Source: Microbacterium enclense (GTDB taxonomy: Bacteria; Actinomycetota; Actinomycetes; Actinomycetales; Microbacteriaceae). From it: a stretch of DNA of 64,000 nucleotides. The notes beneath the pieces were generated by a model that saw nothing but the letters and a program-made list of their open reading frames with translations, was not told the DNA's origin and ran no database searches. The translations under genes were made by a program, and so were the position numbers. Location: contig NZ_KQ758467.1 of assembly GCF_001456955.1 (NCBI RefSeq), positions 418,672 to 482,671 on the forward strand. The letters are read 5' to 3'. Shown piece by piece: positions 43,151 through 51,754 of the stretch; within the stretch, counting starts at the first letter, position 1, and every line of letters begins with the position of its first letter.

Positions 43151-45596
43151 GTCCCCACGCGTGTGCTGCCCGGATCGCACTGGAACGGTCGCTGACCTCG
43201 AGTTTGCGGTAGAGGCTCTGCAGCTGCGTCTTGACGGTGTTGGGCGAGACCACGAGAGTCTTCGCGATGTCGGCGATGGTGGAGGACGGGGTGAGGTGCG
43301 CGAGGACCACCTGCTCGCGTTTCGTCAGATGCGGGACGCTCACAGACGAGGCGAAGAACGAGCAGCGTCTGGTGATCTCGTCCCGCGAGGCGGGCGAGAG
43401 CATCTGCAGGACGAGAGCACGGTCCTCCGGTGCGACTGCGCTCCAGGGACTCCACAGGTCGTGGCGGGTGCTCAACGCTTCGGCCCGTTGCGCCGCCGTG
43501 CGGTGGGCTGCGACGCCATTCAGGCGCAGGTCGGCGACGATGCTGACGACGAGGCTCTCCAGTGCCGCACGCGGCGACGGCTCGTGATGCAGCCCCCATT
43601 TGACGCTCATCACGAACGCTTCGTGCGTGCGACCGGCGTAGAGATGCGATAGAGCGATGGCGGGCGCGGTCGTCGATGCGAGAGCGAAGGGGCCTTCGAA
43701 CAGTGACAGCGCCTTCCGCGCCTGACGGAGGGCGATCAGCACCTTCGCCCGCGCGGTGAGGATCTGCGTCGACTGATAGTGGGACGGCGGCGTGCTGCGT
43801 GCCCGCGACATCCACGTTCGAAGGAGTCCGAGGGCGTCGGAGGCCGAGCCCGACAGCAGGAACGACAGGGCGTGCACGGCGGCGGCGAACGGCCACAGTT
43901 CGCGCGCCCCCGCCGTCGCGGGGAGTCTGTCGAGCATCGTGCGCGCTCCCGCGGCGTCACCCTCCTCGAGTCGCAACCACGCCTCGGCGAGGCGGAGGCC
44001 CTCTCCCCAGGGAGAGCTGCGCCAGTTGTCGTCCCGGTCGGGAGCCACGACCTGCTGCGCACCGCGCACGTCTCCCTCGAGCAGATCGATGACGGCGATG
44101 ACGCCGCGCGCGCGCATGCGGAGCGCGGGAGGAGCGATGCGTTGGGACTGGCCCAACGTCACGCGTGCCTCGCGCAGCCTCCCCATCGCGAACGACGTCA
44201 TCCCCACCTGATACCAGGCCTCGCATGTCAGCTCGGCGCTCAGATCGCCGGAACGACGCACGGCGTCGTTCAGCACGGCGGCGGCCTCCGTCGCCAGCGC
44301 GAAACGTCCGACGGCTCGGAGCAGACTCACGCGCAGGATGAGAGCGTCGAGATCGTTGGACGCGGCGCTCTTGGCGTCCGGGAGTTGGCCGAGAGCGGTC
44401 ACGACGAGGCCGCGGGTCTCGAGCGACGCCGCTGTATCGGGGTCGAGCGCGAGCAGCGCATCGACCACGGCCGGCGTCATGGGTGCGCGAGTGCGCAAGA
44501 GGCAGATGAGACGTCGGAAACCTTCCGGATCGCGCGCCCAGATCTCGGGGCCGGACGAACGGAGCACGCCGGCGAGCGTCGGCCACTGCTCGGCGTCCGC
44601 CGCCAACTGCGCGGCCAGCAGGGGTTCGCCGCCGGCGACGAGGTGGGCGAGCAGATGCAGCCGCGCGCTGCTGACGTCCTCGGGACGGCGCTGCGTGATC
44701 TCCCGCAGCCACTGCTCGCGGATGGGCTCGGCGAGGGTCAGGCGTGTCGAGCTGGGCCACATGAAGCCGGCGTCCTGGAGGTGGGCCACGAGCTCGCCCG
44801 TCGACCCTTCCCGGGGGTCCACCCCCATGGCATCCGCGATGGCCACCGTCACGTGCGGGGCGATGGCGAGCAGGCGCACATCGTCGGAGACGGGCATGTC
44901 CAGGCGCTGCTCGAGGTCGGTGGTGAACGCGGCATTGGCGTACCCTGCCGCGGCCAGGGCCTCGTCGCGTGTGCGCAGCGGCAGGCCTTCCAGTCGTAGG
45001 CGCGCCGCGGCGAGCTGCACGAGCGCGGGCCAGCCGTGTGTGCGCTCGGCGAGTGCGTCGATGCCCACTTCCGTCGTCGCGACGCCGTTCAACTCCAGGA
45101 CCTCGGCGAGCTCGTCGCGTGTCATGAGGAGGTGCTCGGTGGGGATCACCTGCACGTCGAACTCGATCGCGACGAGCGGACTCTCCAGACCCGTGGCCTG
45201 CCGCGTGGCCACCACGATCCGGAGATTCGCGTCGGAGCGAAGCAGGTGCAGCAGGTGTTCGGTCGTGAGTCCCGCTCCTTCCGAGTGATTGTCGATGAGC
45301 AGGACGTGCATGCTCGGGCCCTCGGCGAAGGCGGCGAGGATCTCCGGCAGGCGTTCCGGCGTCGTGACACCGCCGTCGATGAATTGGACGCCGCGCTGGG
45401 TGTCGTCGTCGAGGGATGCCGCGAACTGGCGCAGCAGCGACGTCTTCCCGACGCCGGCCGGTCCGCGCAACAGCACGACATCGCTCGAGAGCGCGTCGCG
45501 CAACAGGTCGAGCGACGCGGGGCGAGGCGCCCAGAAGCGGCTGATCCGTCGGGTCGCCCGGACGCCGGTGGGGATGGTGTCCACATCGATGAGCAT
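43125..45596 (-). CDS. large LuxR/LAL-type (MalT-like) ATPase regulator
   Basis: Protein of 823 residues. The N-terminal ATPase has Walker A LLRGPAGVGKTS at residues 43-53, then winged-helix and TPR-like helical repeats in the middle. A C-terminal LuxR HTH follows ('LTKREQVVLAHLTPSSTIADIAKTLVVSPNTVKTQLQSLYRKL', about 755-815). The ATG at 45596 has GGAGG 5 bases upstream. Such regulators bind an inducer and ATP, oligomerise and activate transcription. Divergent from the EPS tyrosine kinase gene, it is a good candidate activator of the EPS genes. Confidence 0.93.
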   Translation of the reverse strand: MLIDVDTIPTGVRATRRISRFWAPRPASLDLLRDALSSDVVLLRGPAGVGKTSLLRQFAASLDDDTQRGVQFIDGGVTTPERLPEILAAFAEGPSMHVLLIDNHSEGAGLTTEHLLHLLRSDANLRIVVATRQATGLESPLVAIEFDVQVIPTEHLLMTRDELAEVLELNGVATTEVGIDALAERTHGWPALVQLAAARLRLEGLPLRTRDEALAAAGYANAAFTTDLEQRLDMPVSDDVRLLAIAPHVTVAIADAMGVDPREGSTGELVAHLQDAGFMWPSSTRLTLAEPIREQWLREITQRRPEDVSSARLHLLAHLVAGGEPLLAAQLAADAEQWPTLAGVLRSSGPEIWARDPEGFRRLICLLRTRAPMTPAVVDALLALDPDTAASLETRGLVVTALGQLPDAKSAASNDLDALILRVSLLRAVGRFALATEAAAVLNDAVRRSGDLSAELTCEAWYQVGMTSFAMGRLREARVTLGQSQRIAPPALRMRARGVIAVIDLLEGDVRGAQQVVAPDRDDNWRSSPWGEGLRLAEAWLRLEEGDAAGARTMLDRLPATAGARELWPFAAAVHALSFLLSGSASDALGLLRTWMSRARSTPPSHYQSTQILTARAKVLIALRQARKALSLFEGPFALASTTAPAIALSHLYAGRTHEAFVMSVKWGLHHEPSPRAALESLVVSIVADLRLNGVAAHRTAAQRAEALSTRHDLWSPWSAVAPEDRALVLQMLSPASRDEITRRCSFFASSVSVPHLTKREQVVLAHLTPSSTIADIAKTLVVSPNTVKTQLQSLYRKLEVSDRSSAIRAAHAWGLIETESEL

Positions 45597-45914
45597 CTGT
45601 ACCTCCAAGTGGTGGGGACGGCCCCGTCGCAGGCGGGCGAAGGGGTTCGTCGTCGCAGCGAGGCGTCGACCGCATAGAGATGATCCTGAGGGTGAGGACG
45701 AGCTCGACCGGGCGAAAACCGCATCTTTCATCCCCTTCGTCATCCCTCTCTCACCCGCTCCGTCGTCACCCTCTTCCCGGCCATCCGTCACGTGCGGGAC
45801 GCCTTCGCCCGCGCAGCGCGAGCCCCGACGGCGTCGGACGGTGAGCGGGGGCGTGCCTATAGTTCGGGCGACCCGACGTGTCGCCGTCGTGTCGGGAAGG
45901 CGGGAGAAGTGGAC
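45597..45914. promoter_or_regulatory. divergent promoter region, LuxR-type / EPS kinase
   Basis: No gene lies in these 318 bases. On the plus strand TATAGT at 45858-45863 is a good -10 for the kinase gene; the -35 is poor, as expected for an activator-dependent promoter. CCCGAC and GTCGGG near 45871-45897 could form a hairpin in the leader. C/T-rich stretches occur at 45725-45780. Confidence 0.5.
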
Positions 45915-47555
45915 ATGCAGCGGGTGGTGCGCATCCTGCGCGCCTACTGGAAGGCGATCGTGGCGCTCATCGCGACGGGCGCGCTGGCGGGCCTGGGATG
46001 GAGTTCGCTGCAGCCGCGGGTCTACACCGCGGACGCGAGCGGCTATGTGGCCGCTGTCGCGTCCGATGGTTCGACCGGTGCCGCGCTGGCGGGGGATCAG
46101 CTCGCGCTTTCCAAGGTCAAGTCGTTCATCGACATGGGCTACTGGCGAAGCGTCGCCGAGACGGCGCGTCAGGATCTCGGGCTCTCCGACCCGGCCGAAT
46201 CGCTCGTGCAGCGCATCCGGGTCTCCAATCCGGTCGACACCGTGAACGTGCGCGTGGAGGCCACCGGGCCCACGCCGGAGTCCGCGCGCGACCTCGCGGA
46301 GGCGTGGATACGCGGGATGACGGTGGAGGTGGACCAGCTCGAGACGGGAGCCGGCGGACGGAGCGCTGTGCGCCTGGTCGCGGGTGACTCGGCGCGGCTG
46401 CCCACCGCGCCCTCGTCGCCGAACGTGCGGCTCGACGTCACGCTGGGCGCGCTGGCGGGTGGGGTGGCGGGGATCATCTTCGCGCTCGTGCGGCGGGCCT
46501 TCGATCGGCGTGTGCGTTCGACGCACGACATCACAGACGCCGTCGACGCTTCCGTCGTCGGCGTCCTTCCCGTCGACAAGGAGCTGGCGAGCGGGCGCGC
46601 GGTGTTCTCCTTCGACGACATCAAGGACGGCCGGGGCTCGTTCGCCCACAAGGAGGCGATGCGGGAATTGCGTACGAATCTCCAGTATGTCGATGTGGAT
46701 CGTCCGGCTCGGATCGTCGTCGTCACCAGTCCGCTCTCGGGAGACGGCAAGTCGACGACCGCCGCGAATCTCGCCGTGAGCATCGCCGCGACCGGCCAGT
46801 CCGTCGTCCTCATCGATGCCGACCTGCGGCGTCCGGTCCTCGGCGGGATGTTCGGATTCTCCGACGACGTCGGTCTCTCGGACGTGCTGGCCGGACGCGC
46901 GCAGATCGAGCAGGTGGCGCGCCAGGTCGATCAGAACGGCCGGCTCTTCGTGGTCGCCGCCGGTCGCACGCCGCCGAATCCGAGCGAGATGGTGGGATCC
47001 CAGCGGATGCAGGCGCTCGCCCGGAAGCTCGCCGATGACATGGTGGTCATCGTGGACTCGCCGCCGACACTCGCGGTCGCCGACGCGGCCGTCATCGCGA
47101 GCTGGGCGGACGGTGCCGTCCTCGTCGTCACGGCGGGGCGCACCACCGACGACATGTTGACGCGCGCGACCGAGAACATCGCGAAGACGCGCGGTCATCT
47201 GCTGGGCGTCGTGCTGAACAGGATGCCGGTGCGCGGTGTCGATTCCGGGTATTACGGCGCGCAGTACGGGGGCTACTACGGCTATGGCGCCGAACGGTCG
47301 TCCACGAAAGCGTGGTGGCGGTTCCGGCGTCGCGGGCAGACAACGCCGGTGGCGGCGGCAGAGGACCGCGAGGCCGGCTCGCGGACGCAGCCCGCTGATC
47401 CGCCGCCGGAGAATGTCAGCGGGCTGCGGACGCTCGCGCCGGTGACGACGCCTGCCGTGCCCGGGGGTGAAGTCACGGACGAAATCACGGTGCCGGCGAC
47501 GAGTGGGGAGACTGCCGCGGGTACCCTGCCGCGGCGTCGCACTCGCCGGGGCTGA
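45915..47555 (+). CDS. Wzz/BY-kinase, EPS tyrosine autokinase
   Basis: Protein of 546 residues. The Wzz chain-length part is bounded by two membrane helices (about 14-31 and 174-193). The cytoplasmic bacterial tyrosine kinase has Walker A TSPLSGDGKST (271-281), Walker A' VVLIDADLRRP (297-307) and Walker B VVIVDSPP (377-384). A tyrosine cluster follows with six Tyr at 446-457, then a Pro/Thr-rich tail of about 80 residues. It sets polymer length and controls export by autophosphorylation. The phosphatase at 50316-50981 is the likely opposing enzyme. Confidence 0.93.
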   Translation: MQRVVRILRAYWKAIVALIATGALAGLGWSSLQPRVYTADASGYVAAVASDGSTGAALAGDQLALSKVKSFIDMGYWRSVAETARQDLGLSDPAESLVQRIRVSNPVDTVNVRVEATGPTPESARDLAEAWIRGMTVEVDQLETGAGGRSAVRLVAGDSARLPTAPSSPNVRLDVTLGALAGGVAGIIFALVRRAFDRRVRSTHDITDAVDASVVGVLPVDKELASGRAVFSFDDIKDGRGSFAHKEAMRELRTNLQYVDVDRPARIVVVTSPLSGDGKSTTAANLAVSIAATGQSVVLIDADLRRPVLGGMFGFSDDVGLSDVLAGRAQIEQVARQVDQNGRLFVVAAGRTPPNPSEMVGSQRMQALARKLADDMVVIVDSPPTLAVADAAVIASWADGAVLVVTAGRTTDDMLTRATENIAKTRGHLLGVVLNRMPVRGVDSGYYGAQYGGYYGYGAERSSTKAWWRFRRRGQTTPVAAAEDREAGSRTQPADPPPENVSGLRTLAPVTTPAVPGGEVTDEITVPATSGETAAGTLPRRRTRRG

Positions 47556-47563
47556 CCGTTGCG

Positions 47564-49039
47564 TCAGTGGGCGGTCCCGCCGGGGGCCAGTACCGCCTTG
47601 AAAGTGCGGATGAGGATGACGATGTCGCCGACCAGCGACCAGTTCTCGACATAGAAGAGGTCGAGGCGGATGGCGTCGTCCCAGGCCAGCGCCGACCGGC
47701 CGCTGACCTGCCACAGCCCGCTCATTCCCGGGCGCACGATCAGACGGCGGTGGGCGTCGTCGTCATAGAACTCCACCTCGGCAGCGCGCTGAGGACGGGG
47801 GCCGACGAGGCTCATCTGGCCGCCCACGACGTTGAACAGCTGCGGAAGCTCATCGAGCGAGAATTTGCGCAGCCACCGCCCGATGGGCGTGACCCGAGGG
47901 TCGTTGTCGACCTTGAACAGGGGCGTCCCGTCGCGACCCTGCGCACTCAGAAGCTCTTGGAGCCCGGAATCGGCGCCGTCCACCATGGAGCGGAACTTCA
48001 GCATGCTGAAGGGAGCACCGCCCTGCCCGACCCGCTCCTGGCGGTACAGGACCGGGCCCGGGCCGGAGGCGCCCACGAGGATCGCGAGCACGGCGAACAC
48101 CGGCGACAGCATCACGACGAGGATGCCGGCGCCCACGATGTCGAATGCGCGTTTGAGGACGCGTTGTGTCACCGAATACTGTGGGGTCTCGATGTGGACG
48201 AGGGGCAGTCCCGCCACGGGACGCGTGTGCAGTCGGGGACCGGCGACATCGGTGAGATTGAGGGCCACGATCAGATGTTGACGCCCCGGATCGAGGCTCC
48301 AACCGATCCTGCGGATGTCGTGAGCGTCGAGCACGGCGCCGCCGGACACCAGAACGCAGTCGGCCTTGAGCTCCTCCAGGCGCTCCCGCAGCTTGCGCGC
48401 GTTCTCCTCCGACCAGGTCGATCCGAAGCCCGCCCGGTCGAGCGTGTGGACGCCCACCACGTGGAGGCCGGCGGTCGGCTGGCGAGCGAGTTCGTTGGCC
48501 ACCCGGGTGTTCTCCTCGGCGCTGCCCACGAGCACGACCTGCGCACTCATCGAACCGCGCCGCCGCATGCGTGCGAGCCCGCTGCGGCAGAGCAGCCTGC
48601 CCAGGATCAGCGCGACGCAGCCGAGGGGCAATCCGAGCAGGAAGTACCCGCGCGACAGGTCTGCGCCGGTCAGGTACGCCACGATCGCCACCAGACCGAA
48701 CAACTGCACCGACGCGCTCAGCACGAGGCGGTACTCCGTGACGCCGTATCCGATGACGCGCGCGTGCCGAGTGCCCCATAGGGAGAGGGCGGTCAACCAC
48801 GCCAGGGTGAGTCCCGCCGAGACGGAGGTGTAGGTGACCGGCGACGACGCGACGGCGACGGGGTGCGGACCCAGCCAGAGGACCTGGGTCCCGAAGGTGA
48901 CGGTCGCGATCACGCCGATGTCGGCGATGGTCACCCAGCGCGCGTACCGGCGCTGCCACGAGGGTGGCCGGAGAGTTCCGCGCCGGGTGAGACCTGCCGA
49001 TCGGCCGGGTGACTCCATGAGTGAGGCGGCTAGTCGCAT
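47564..49039 (-). CDS. polyprenyl-phosphate sugar-1-phosphate transferase (EPS), copy 1
   Basis: Protein of 491 residues from the ATG at 49039 (GGAG 5 bases upstream). Four to five N-terminal helices, a Rossmann-like domain ('QVVLVGSAEENTRVA'), one helix, and the catalytic C-terminal domain with KFRSM, 'RKFSLDELPQLFNV' and 'SLVGPRP' are seen. It loads the first sugar phosphate onto undecaprenyl phosphate to start EPS repeat-unit assembly. It is convergent with the kinase gene (9-bp gap) and a paralog of 56976-58523. Confidence 0.93.
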   Translation of the reverse strand: MRLAASLMESPGRSAGLTRRGTLRPPSWQRRYARWVTIADIGVIATVTFGTQVLWLGPHPVAVASSPVTYTSVSAGLTLAWLTALSLWGTRHARVIGYGVTEYRLVLSASVQLFGLVAIVAYLTGADLSRGYFLLGLPLGCVALILGRLLCRSGLARMRRRGSMSAQVVLVGSAEENTRVANELARQPTAGLHVVGVHTLDRAGFGSTWSEENARKLRERLEELKADCVLVSGGAVLDAHDIRRIGWSLDPGRQHLIVALNLTDVAGPRLHTRPVAGLPLVHIETPQYSVTQRVLKRAFDIVGAGILVVMLSPVFAVLAILVGASGPGPVLYRQERVGQGGAPFSMLKFRSMVDGADSGLQELLSAQGRDGTPLFKVDNDPRVTPIGRWLRKFSLDELPQLFNVVGGQMSLVGPRPQRAAEVEFYDDDAHRRLIVRPGMSGLWQVSGRSALAWDDAIRLDLFYVENWSLVGDIVILIRTFKAVLAPGGTAH

Positions 49040-49387
49040 ACGTGCTCCGTGATCCACGCCCGGGGGCTGTTCGCGAGACCGGCGCCCGGGACTGGACGCG
49101 ACGGCGGGCGCGGGGAATGTCTCACCGGCTCGCCCCGGCGCGACGTCTCGGAGGAGTGGGCGAGCGAGGGTGAAAGCCTGCGGCCCGTCGCGCGCGGCGG
49201 GATGGTGGGCGTGCAGGCGCCTTCCGTATCGCCGGCCCGGGAAGGGGGCACGGAACAATCGCCCGTGCTCTCGCCCCACCGAAGAACCGTGTCACCCGGC
49301 GCGTCGGCGCCGGCGGGCGCCATGACGACTCGCACGGGGAATGTTTACATGTTCATGTGAGCGTGGGTGGCCCTGCAAGCTGGACGC
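49040..49387. other. 348-bp divergent intergenic region
   Basis: It holds promoters for sugar transferase copy 1 (minus) and the XRE gene (plus) but no supported gene. Visible items are a 7-bp hairpin CCGGCGC/GCGCCGG at 49296-49313 and an ACATG/CATGT palindrome at 49347-49358. The minus-strand leader of the transferase may exceed 200 bases. Confidence 0.5.
49347..49358. promoter_or_regulatory. ACATG-TT-CATGT palindrome, possible XRE operator
   Basis: A perfect 5-bp inverted repeat with 2-base spacer lies 29 bases before the XRE gene and partly overlaps TTTACAT. Small XRE regulators often bind their own promoter at such sites, so autoregulation is plausible. Confidence 0.4.
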
Positions 49388-49663
49388 ATGAGCGACCAGC
49401 CCGACCCCTGGACCGACTTCGCCCGAGAGCTCGGCGCTCGCATGCTGCGTGCTCGGGCCGAGAAGCGGATGTCACAGGAGCAGGTGGCGCATGCCGCGGG
49501 ACTCGCGACGTTCACCTACCGCAAGCTGGAGAAGGGCGAGTCCAATCCGGGAACGGCTGCGAATCCGCGATTGCGCACGCTGGTCGCGCTCGCCGACGTG
49601 CTGGGTGTGCCGCTGAGCGATCTCATTCCGAACCCGCCGCGGGGACTTCCTCCCGTGCGCTGA
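49388..49663 (+). CDS. small XRE-type helix-turn-helix regulator
   Basis: Protein of 91 residues with an XRE/Cro HTH ('RMLRARAEKRMSQEQVAHAAGLATFTYRKLEKGESNPG', residues about 18-55) and the supporting helices ('RTLVALADVLGVPLSDLI'). The ATG at 49388 lacks a clear ribosome binding site, so a short leader or leaderless mRNA is possible. It lies between EPS genes and may control them or the following small gene. Confidence 0.88.
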   Translation: MSDQPDPWTDFARELGARMLRARAEKRMSQEQVAHAAGLATFTYRKLEKGESNPGTAANPRLRTLVALADVLGVPLSDLIPNPPRGLPPVR

Positions 49664-49757
49664 CCGCGATGTCGGAGGTTCGCGATTCACTCTGTTCGTG
49701 CCCACCGATGTTCGGGACGACGTCGCAAGCGGCGTCCCCGCGAGAAAGGTGTCAGGC

Positions 49758-50108
49758 ATGAATCAGCGGCTCTCCACACGACGCGTCCACCGAGGACGGT
49801 GCTTGCACGAGTGGTGCGTCACAGAGCACGGGTCAACGGTGCATCCCGACGACGAAGACCACCGCAGCGCGGGGATCGCCCTGACGGTGCGGGCGCGCCC
49901 TGGAGACGCACGGGGCGTTGGAGAAGTGACCACGCTCGAGATCGGCGCGCTGCGCCGCGCCGATGACTCCGACACGTGGATCGTCATCGAGACCGGAATC
50001 GGGGTGTCCTTGGCCCTGACCAGAGAGGGAGCGCGCGCTCTGCAGCGCCGACTGGGTGAAGAGATCGGACCGGACGGTCCGCTCGCGCGTGACGGCGTCG
50101 ACGGCTGA
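49758..50108 (+). CDS. hypothetical protein, 116 residues
   Basis: The protein begins with a basic Cys/His-containing stretch (RGRCLHEWCVTEHGSTVHPDD). It continues as alternating strands ('GIALTVRARPG', 'VTTLEIGALRRADDSDTWIVIETGIGVSLAL') and ends in a helix. The Cys and His spacing could bind a metal, but no zinc finger is formally matched. It follows the XRE gene by 94 bases. No family is recognised. Confidence 0.6.
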   Translation: MNQRLSTRRVHRGRCLHEWCVTEHGSTVHPDDEDHRSAGIALTVRARPGDARGVGEVTTLEIGALRRADDSDTWIVIETGIGVSLALTREGARALQRRLGEEIGPDGPLARDGVDG

Positions 50109-50315
50109 GTCGTTCGCCCCCTCGCTCAGCGCGCTTCGATGCCCTCGGGCTCGCGACCGTTTCGTCGAGCACCTGGCCCGTCGTCGTCCGTTGTATCACC
50201 CGGTCGGCCGGCACCCCGCTCCGATGGTGGAACGTCGTATCGACGCGGCGACAGGCGTTTGCTGGGGGACGGGGCACCCGTCGCGACGACGGGGTCGCCC
50301 TGCTGGGAGGAAACC

Positions 50316-50981
50316 ATGGTCGGGAACCGCATCGTCGTCGTCTGCACGGCCAACATGATCCGGTCGCCTTTCATCGCAGGACTCCTCCGGTCCCGCATGC
50401 AGGCGTTCGCCGGCCGCGGTCTCGAGGTCGACAGTGCGGGAACCGCGGCGCGGCCGGGTGCCGGAGCTGCGCCCGAGGCGATCGAGCTCGGCAAGACCTA
50501 CGGGCTCGATCTCGCAGCGCACCGTACACGACGACTCGACGACGGCGTCCTCGCGACGGGAGACACGGTGCTGTGCGCGGAGCGTGCCCACCGAAGGGTC
50601 GTCCTCGATCTGCGCCCTGACCTCCTCTCGAGCGTCTTCACGGTGCGCGAATTCGCGCATCTCGTGGCACGTGTGCCGGCACGCGACGCCGCAGGGGACT
50701 GGGCTGGGCTCGTGCGGGCGGCGGGACGAGCGCGCCTGGGTGGGCGGGTGACGCCGGAGGCGGACGACGACGTCACCGATCCCATCGGGTGCTCGCAGGA
50801 GGTGTGGACCGCCTTCGAACGTCAGGCGACCCAGGCCGTGTCCGCCATCCTCGCCGCCATCGGCTCCCTCCCTCCGGAGGAGTGGACGGACACGTCCCCA
50901 CCGCGGCCGCCCGCGACCCGGCGCGAGAACCGCATGCGACTCGGTGCACCGTCGAGCCGGCGCGCAGCGCGAACGGGCTGA
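50316..50981 (+). CDS. low-molecular-weight protein tyrosine phosphatase
   Basis: Protein of 221 residues from the ATG at 50316 (GGGAGG upstream). The signature C-x5-R is at the N-terminus: Cys10 and Arg16 in CTANMIRS. The rest follows the LMW-PTP fold with 'SAGTAARPGAGAAPEAIELGKTYGLDLAAHRTRRL'. The general-acid Asp is probably in 'VTDPIGCSQEVW'. A disordered tail of about 30 residues is extra. It likely dephosphorylates the tyrosine cluster of the EPS kinase. Confidence 0.92.
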   Translation: MVGNRIVVVCTANMIRSPFIAGLLRSRMQAFAGRGLEVDSAGTAARPGAGAAPEAIELGKTYGLDLAAHRTRRLDDGVLATGDTVLCAERAHRRVVLDLRPDLLSSVFTVREFAHLVARVPARDAAGDWAGLVRAAGRARLGGRVTPEADDDVTDPIGCSQEVWTAFERQATQAVSAILAAIGSLPPEEWTDTSPPRPPATRRENRMRLGAPSSRRAARTG

Positions 50982-51276
50982 GGCAATGCCTGTCGATGGA
51001 GACGAGCGCCTCTGGTCGGCATCGGGGGGTGATCATCGAACCGACCCCGGCTGAGGCGGTGGCGCCGGAAACCCGTGGATGCCGGGCGGGCGACGCACCT
51101 CGTACCAGCAGGCCATGGCGGGCGTCACGCGCGAGCTCGACGACCTGGCCGAGGACCGGCGTGAGGGCGATTTGCTATGGCTGCACCCTCGACGCATCCC
51201 GCACGGTACTGCGACGACGTCCCGAGAGGCCCGGGGTGCCGGGGGCGGGGCCACCGAGGTCGTGCGAAGGGGTGAA
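50982..51276. other. gene-free stretch between PTP and VanZ genes
   Basis: Frames are open here on the plus strand, but they have no ribosome binding site and mixed coding character. A piece around 51079-51190 (reading MAGVTRELDDLAEDRREGDLLWL) looks weakly protein-like and could be a gene remnant. Confidence 0.35.
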
Positions 51277-51708
51277 TCAGCGGGCGAGCCTGCACCGCAT
51301 TCCCGCCACGAAGAGCGCAGCGGTCAGGCTGCCGGCGGTGTTGGCGACGACGTCGTAGACGCTGCTGACGCGCCCCGGTAGGAACAGCCCCTGCGCGGCC
51401 TCGATCAGCGTCGGAACGGCCCACGCGATGACGAGAACCGTCCAGGGGCGTCGGCGCAGGAGCGGCGCGAGCAGGACGCCGAAGGGCAGGAAGACCAGCA
51501 CGTTCAGCGCGAAATCCACCTCGCGCCCGTTGGCGGAGGGGAACAGCCGGAAAGCGAGCCGGAAGAGCAGATCGGCGTGCTGATCGAGATGGTCGGGCGA
51601 CAGGAGGATGACCGCGAGCCCGGCGACGTACAGCGCCGCGAACACGGGGAGTACCGTCGGGGCGGCGTGGCCGCGGCGGCGTAGAGGCGGCTGGGGGGCG
51701 GAAGGCAC
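51277..51708 (-). CDS. VanZ-like membrane protein
   Basis: Protein of 143 residues with four hydrophobic helices and the VanZ signature: 'DFALNVLVFLPFGVLLAPLLRR' and 'PTLIEAAQGLFLPGRVSSVYDVVANTAGSL'. VanZ-like proteins affect teicoplanin sensitivity and probably lipid carriers or envelope structure. The start is GTG at 51708. Confidence 0.88.
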   Translation of the reverse strand: MPSAPQPPLRRRGHAAPTVLPVFAALYVAGLAVILLSPDHLDQHADLLFRLAFRLFPSANGREVDFALNVLVFLPFGVLLAPLLRRRPWTVLVIAWAVPTLIEAAQGLFLPGRVSSVYDVVANTAGSLTAALFVAGMRCRLAR

Positions 51709-51754
51709 GTCTCACCGTAGAGGGCGGCCCCGACGGGCGACGCCGCGCACGCGA

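Noticed and set aside
43125..47714. A 1529-codon minus-strand open frame
   Set aside because: The real LuxR-type gene begins at 45596 with a good ribosome box. The upstream part is antisense to the EPS kinase gene and has shadow composition.
49049..49360. A 103-codon plus-strand frame in the gap before the XRE gene
   Set aside because: No ribosome box, low-complexity Pro/Arg/Ser content, and it would fill a region that must hold two promoters.
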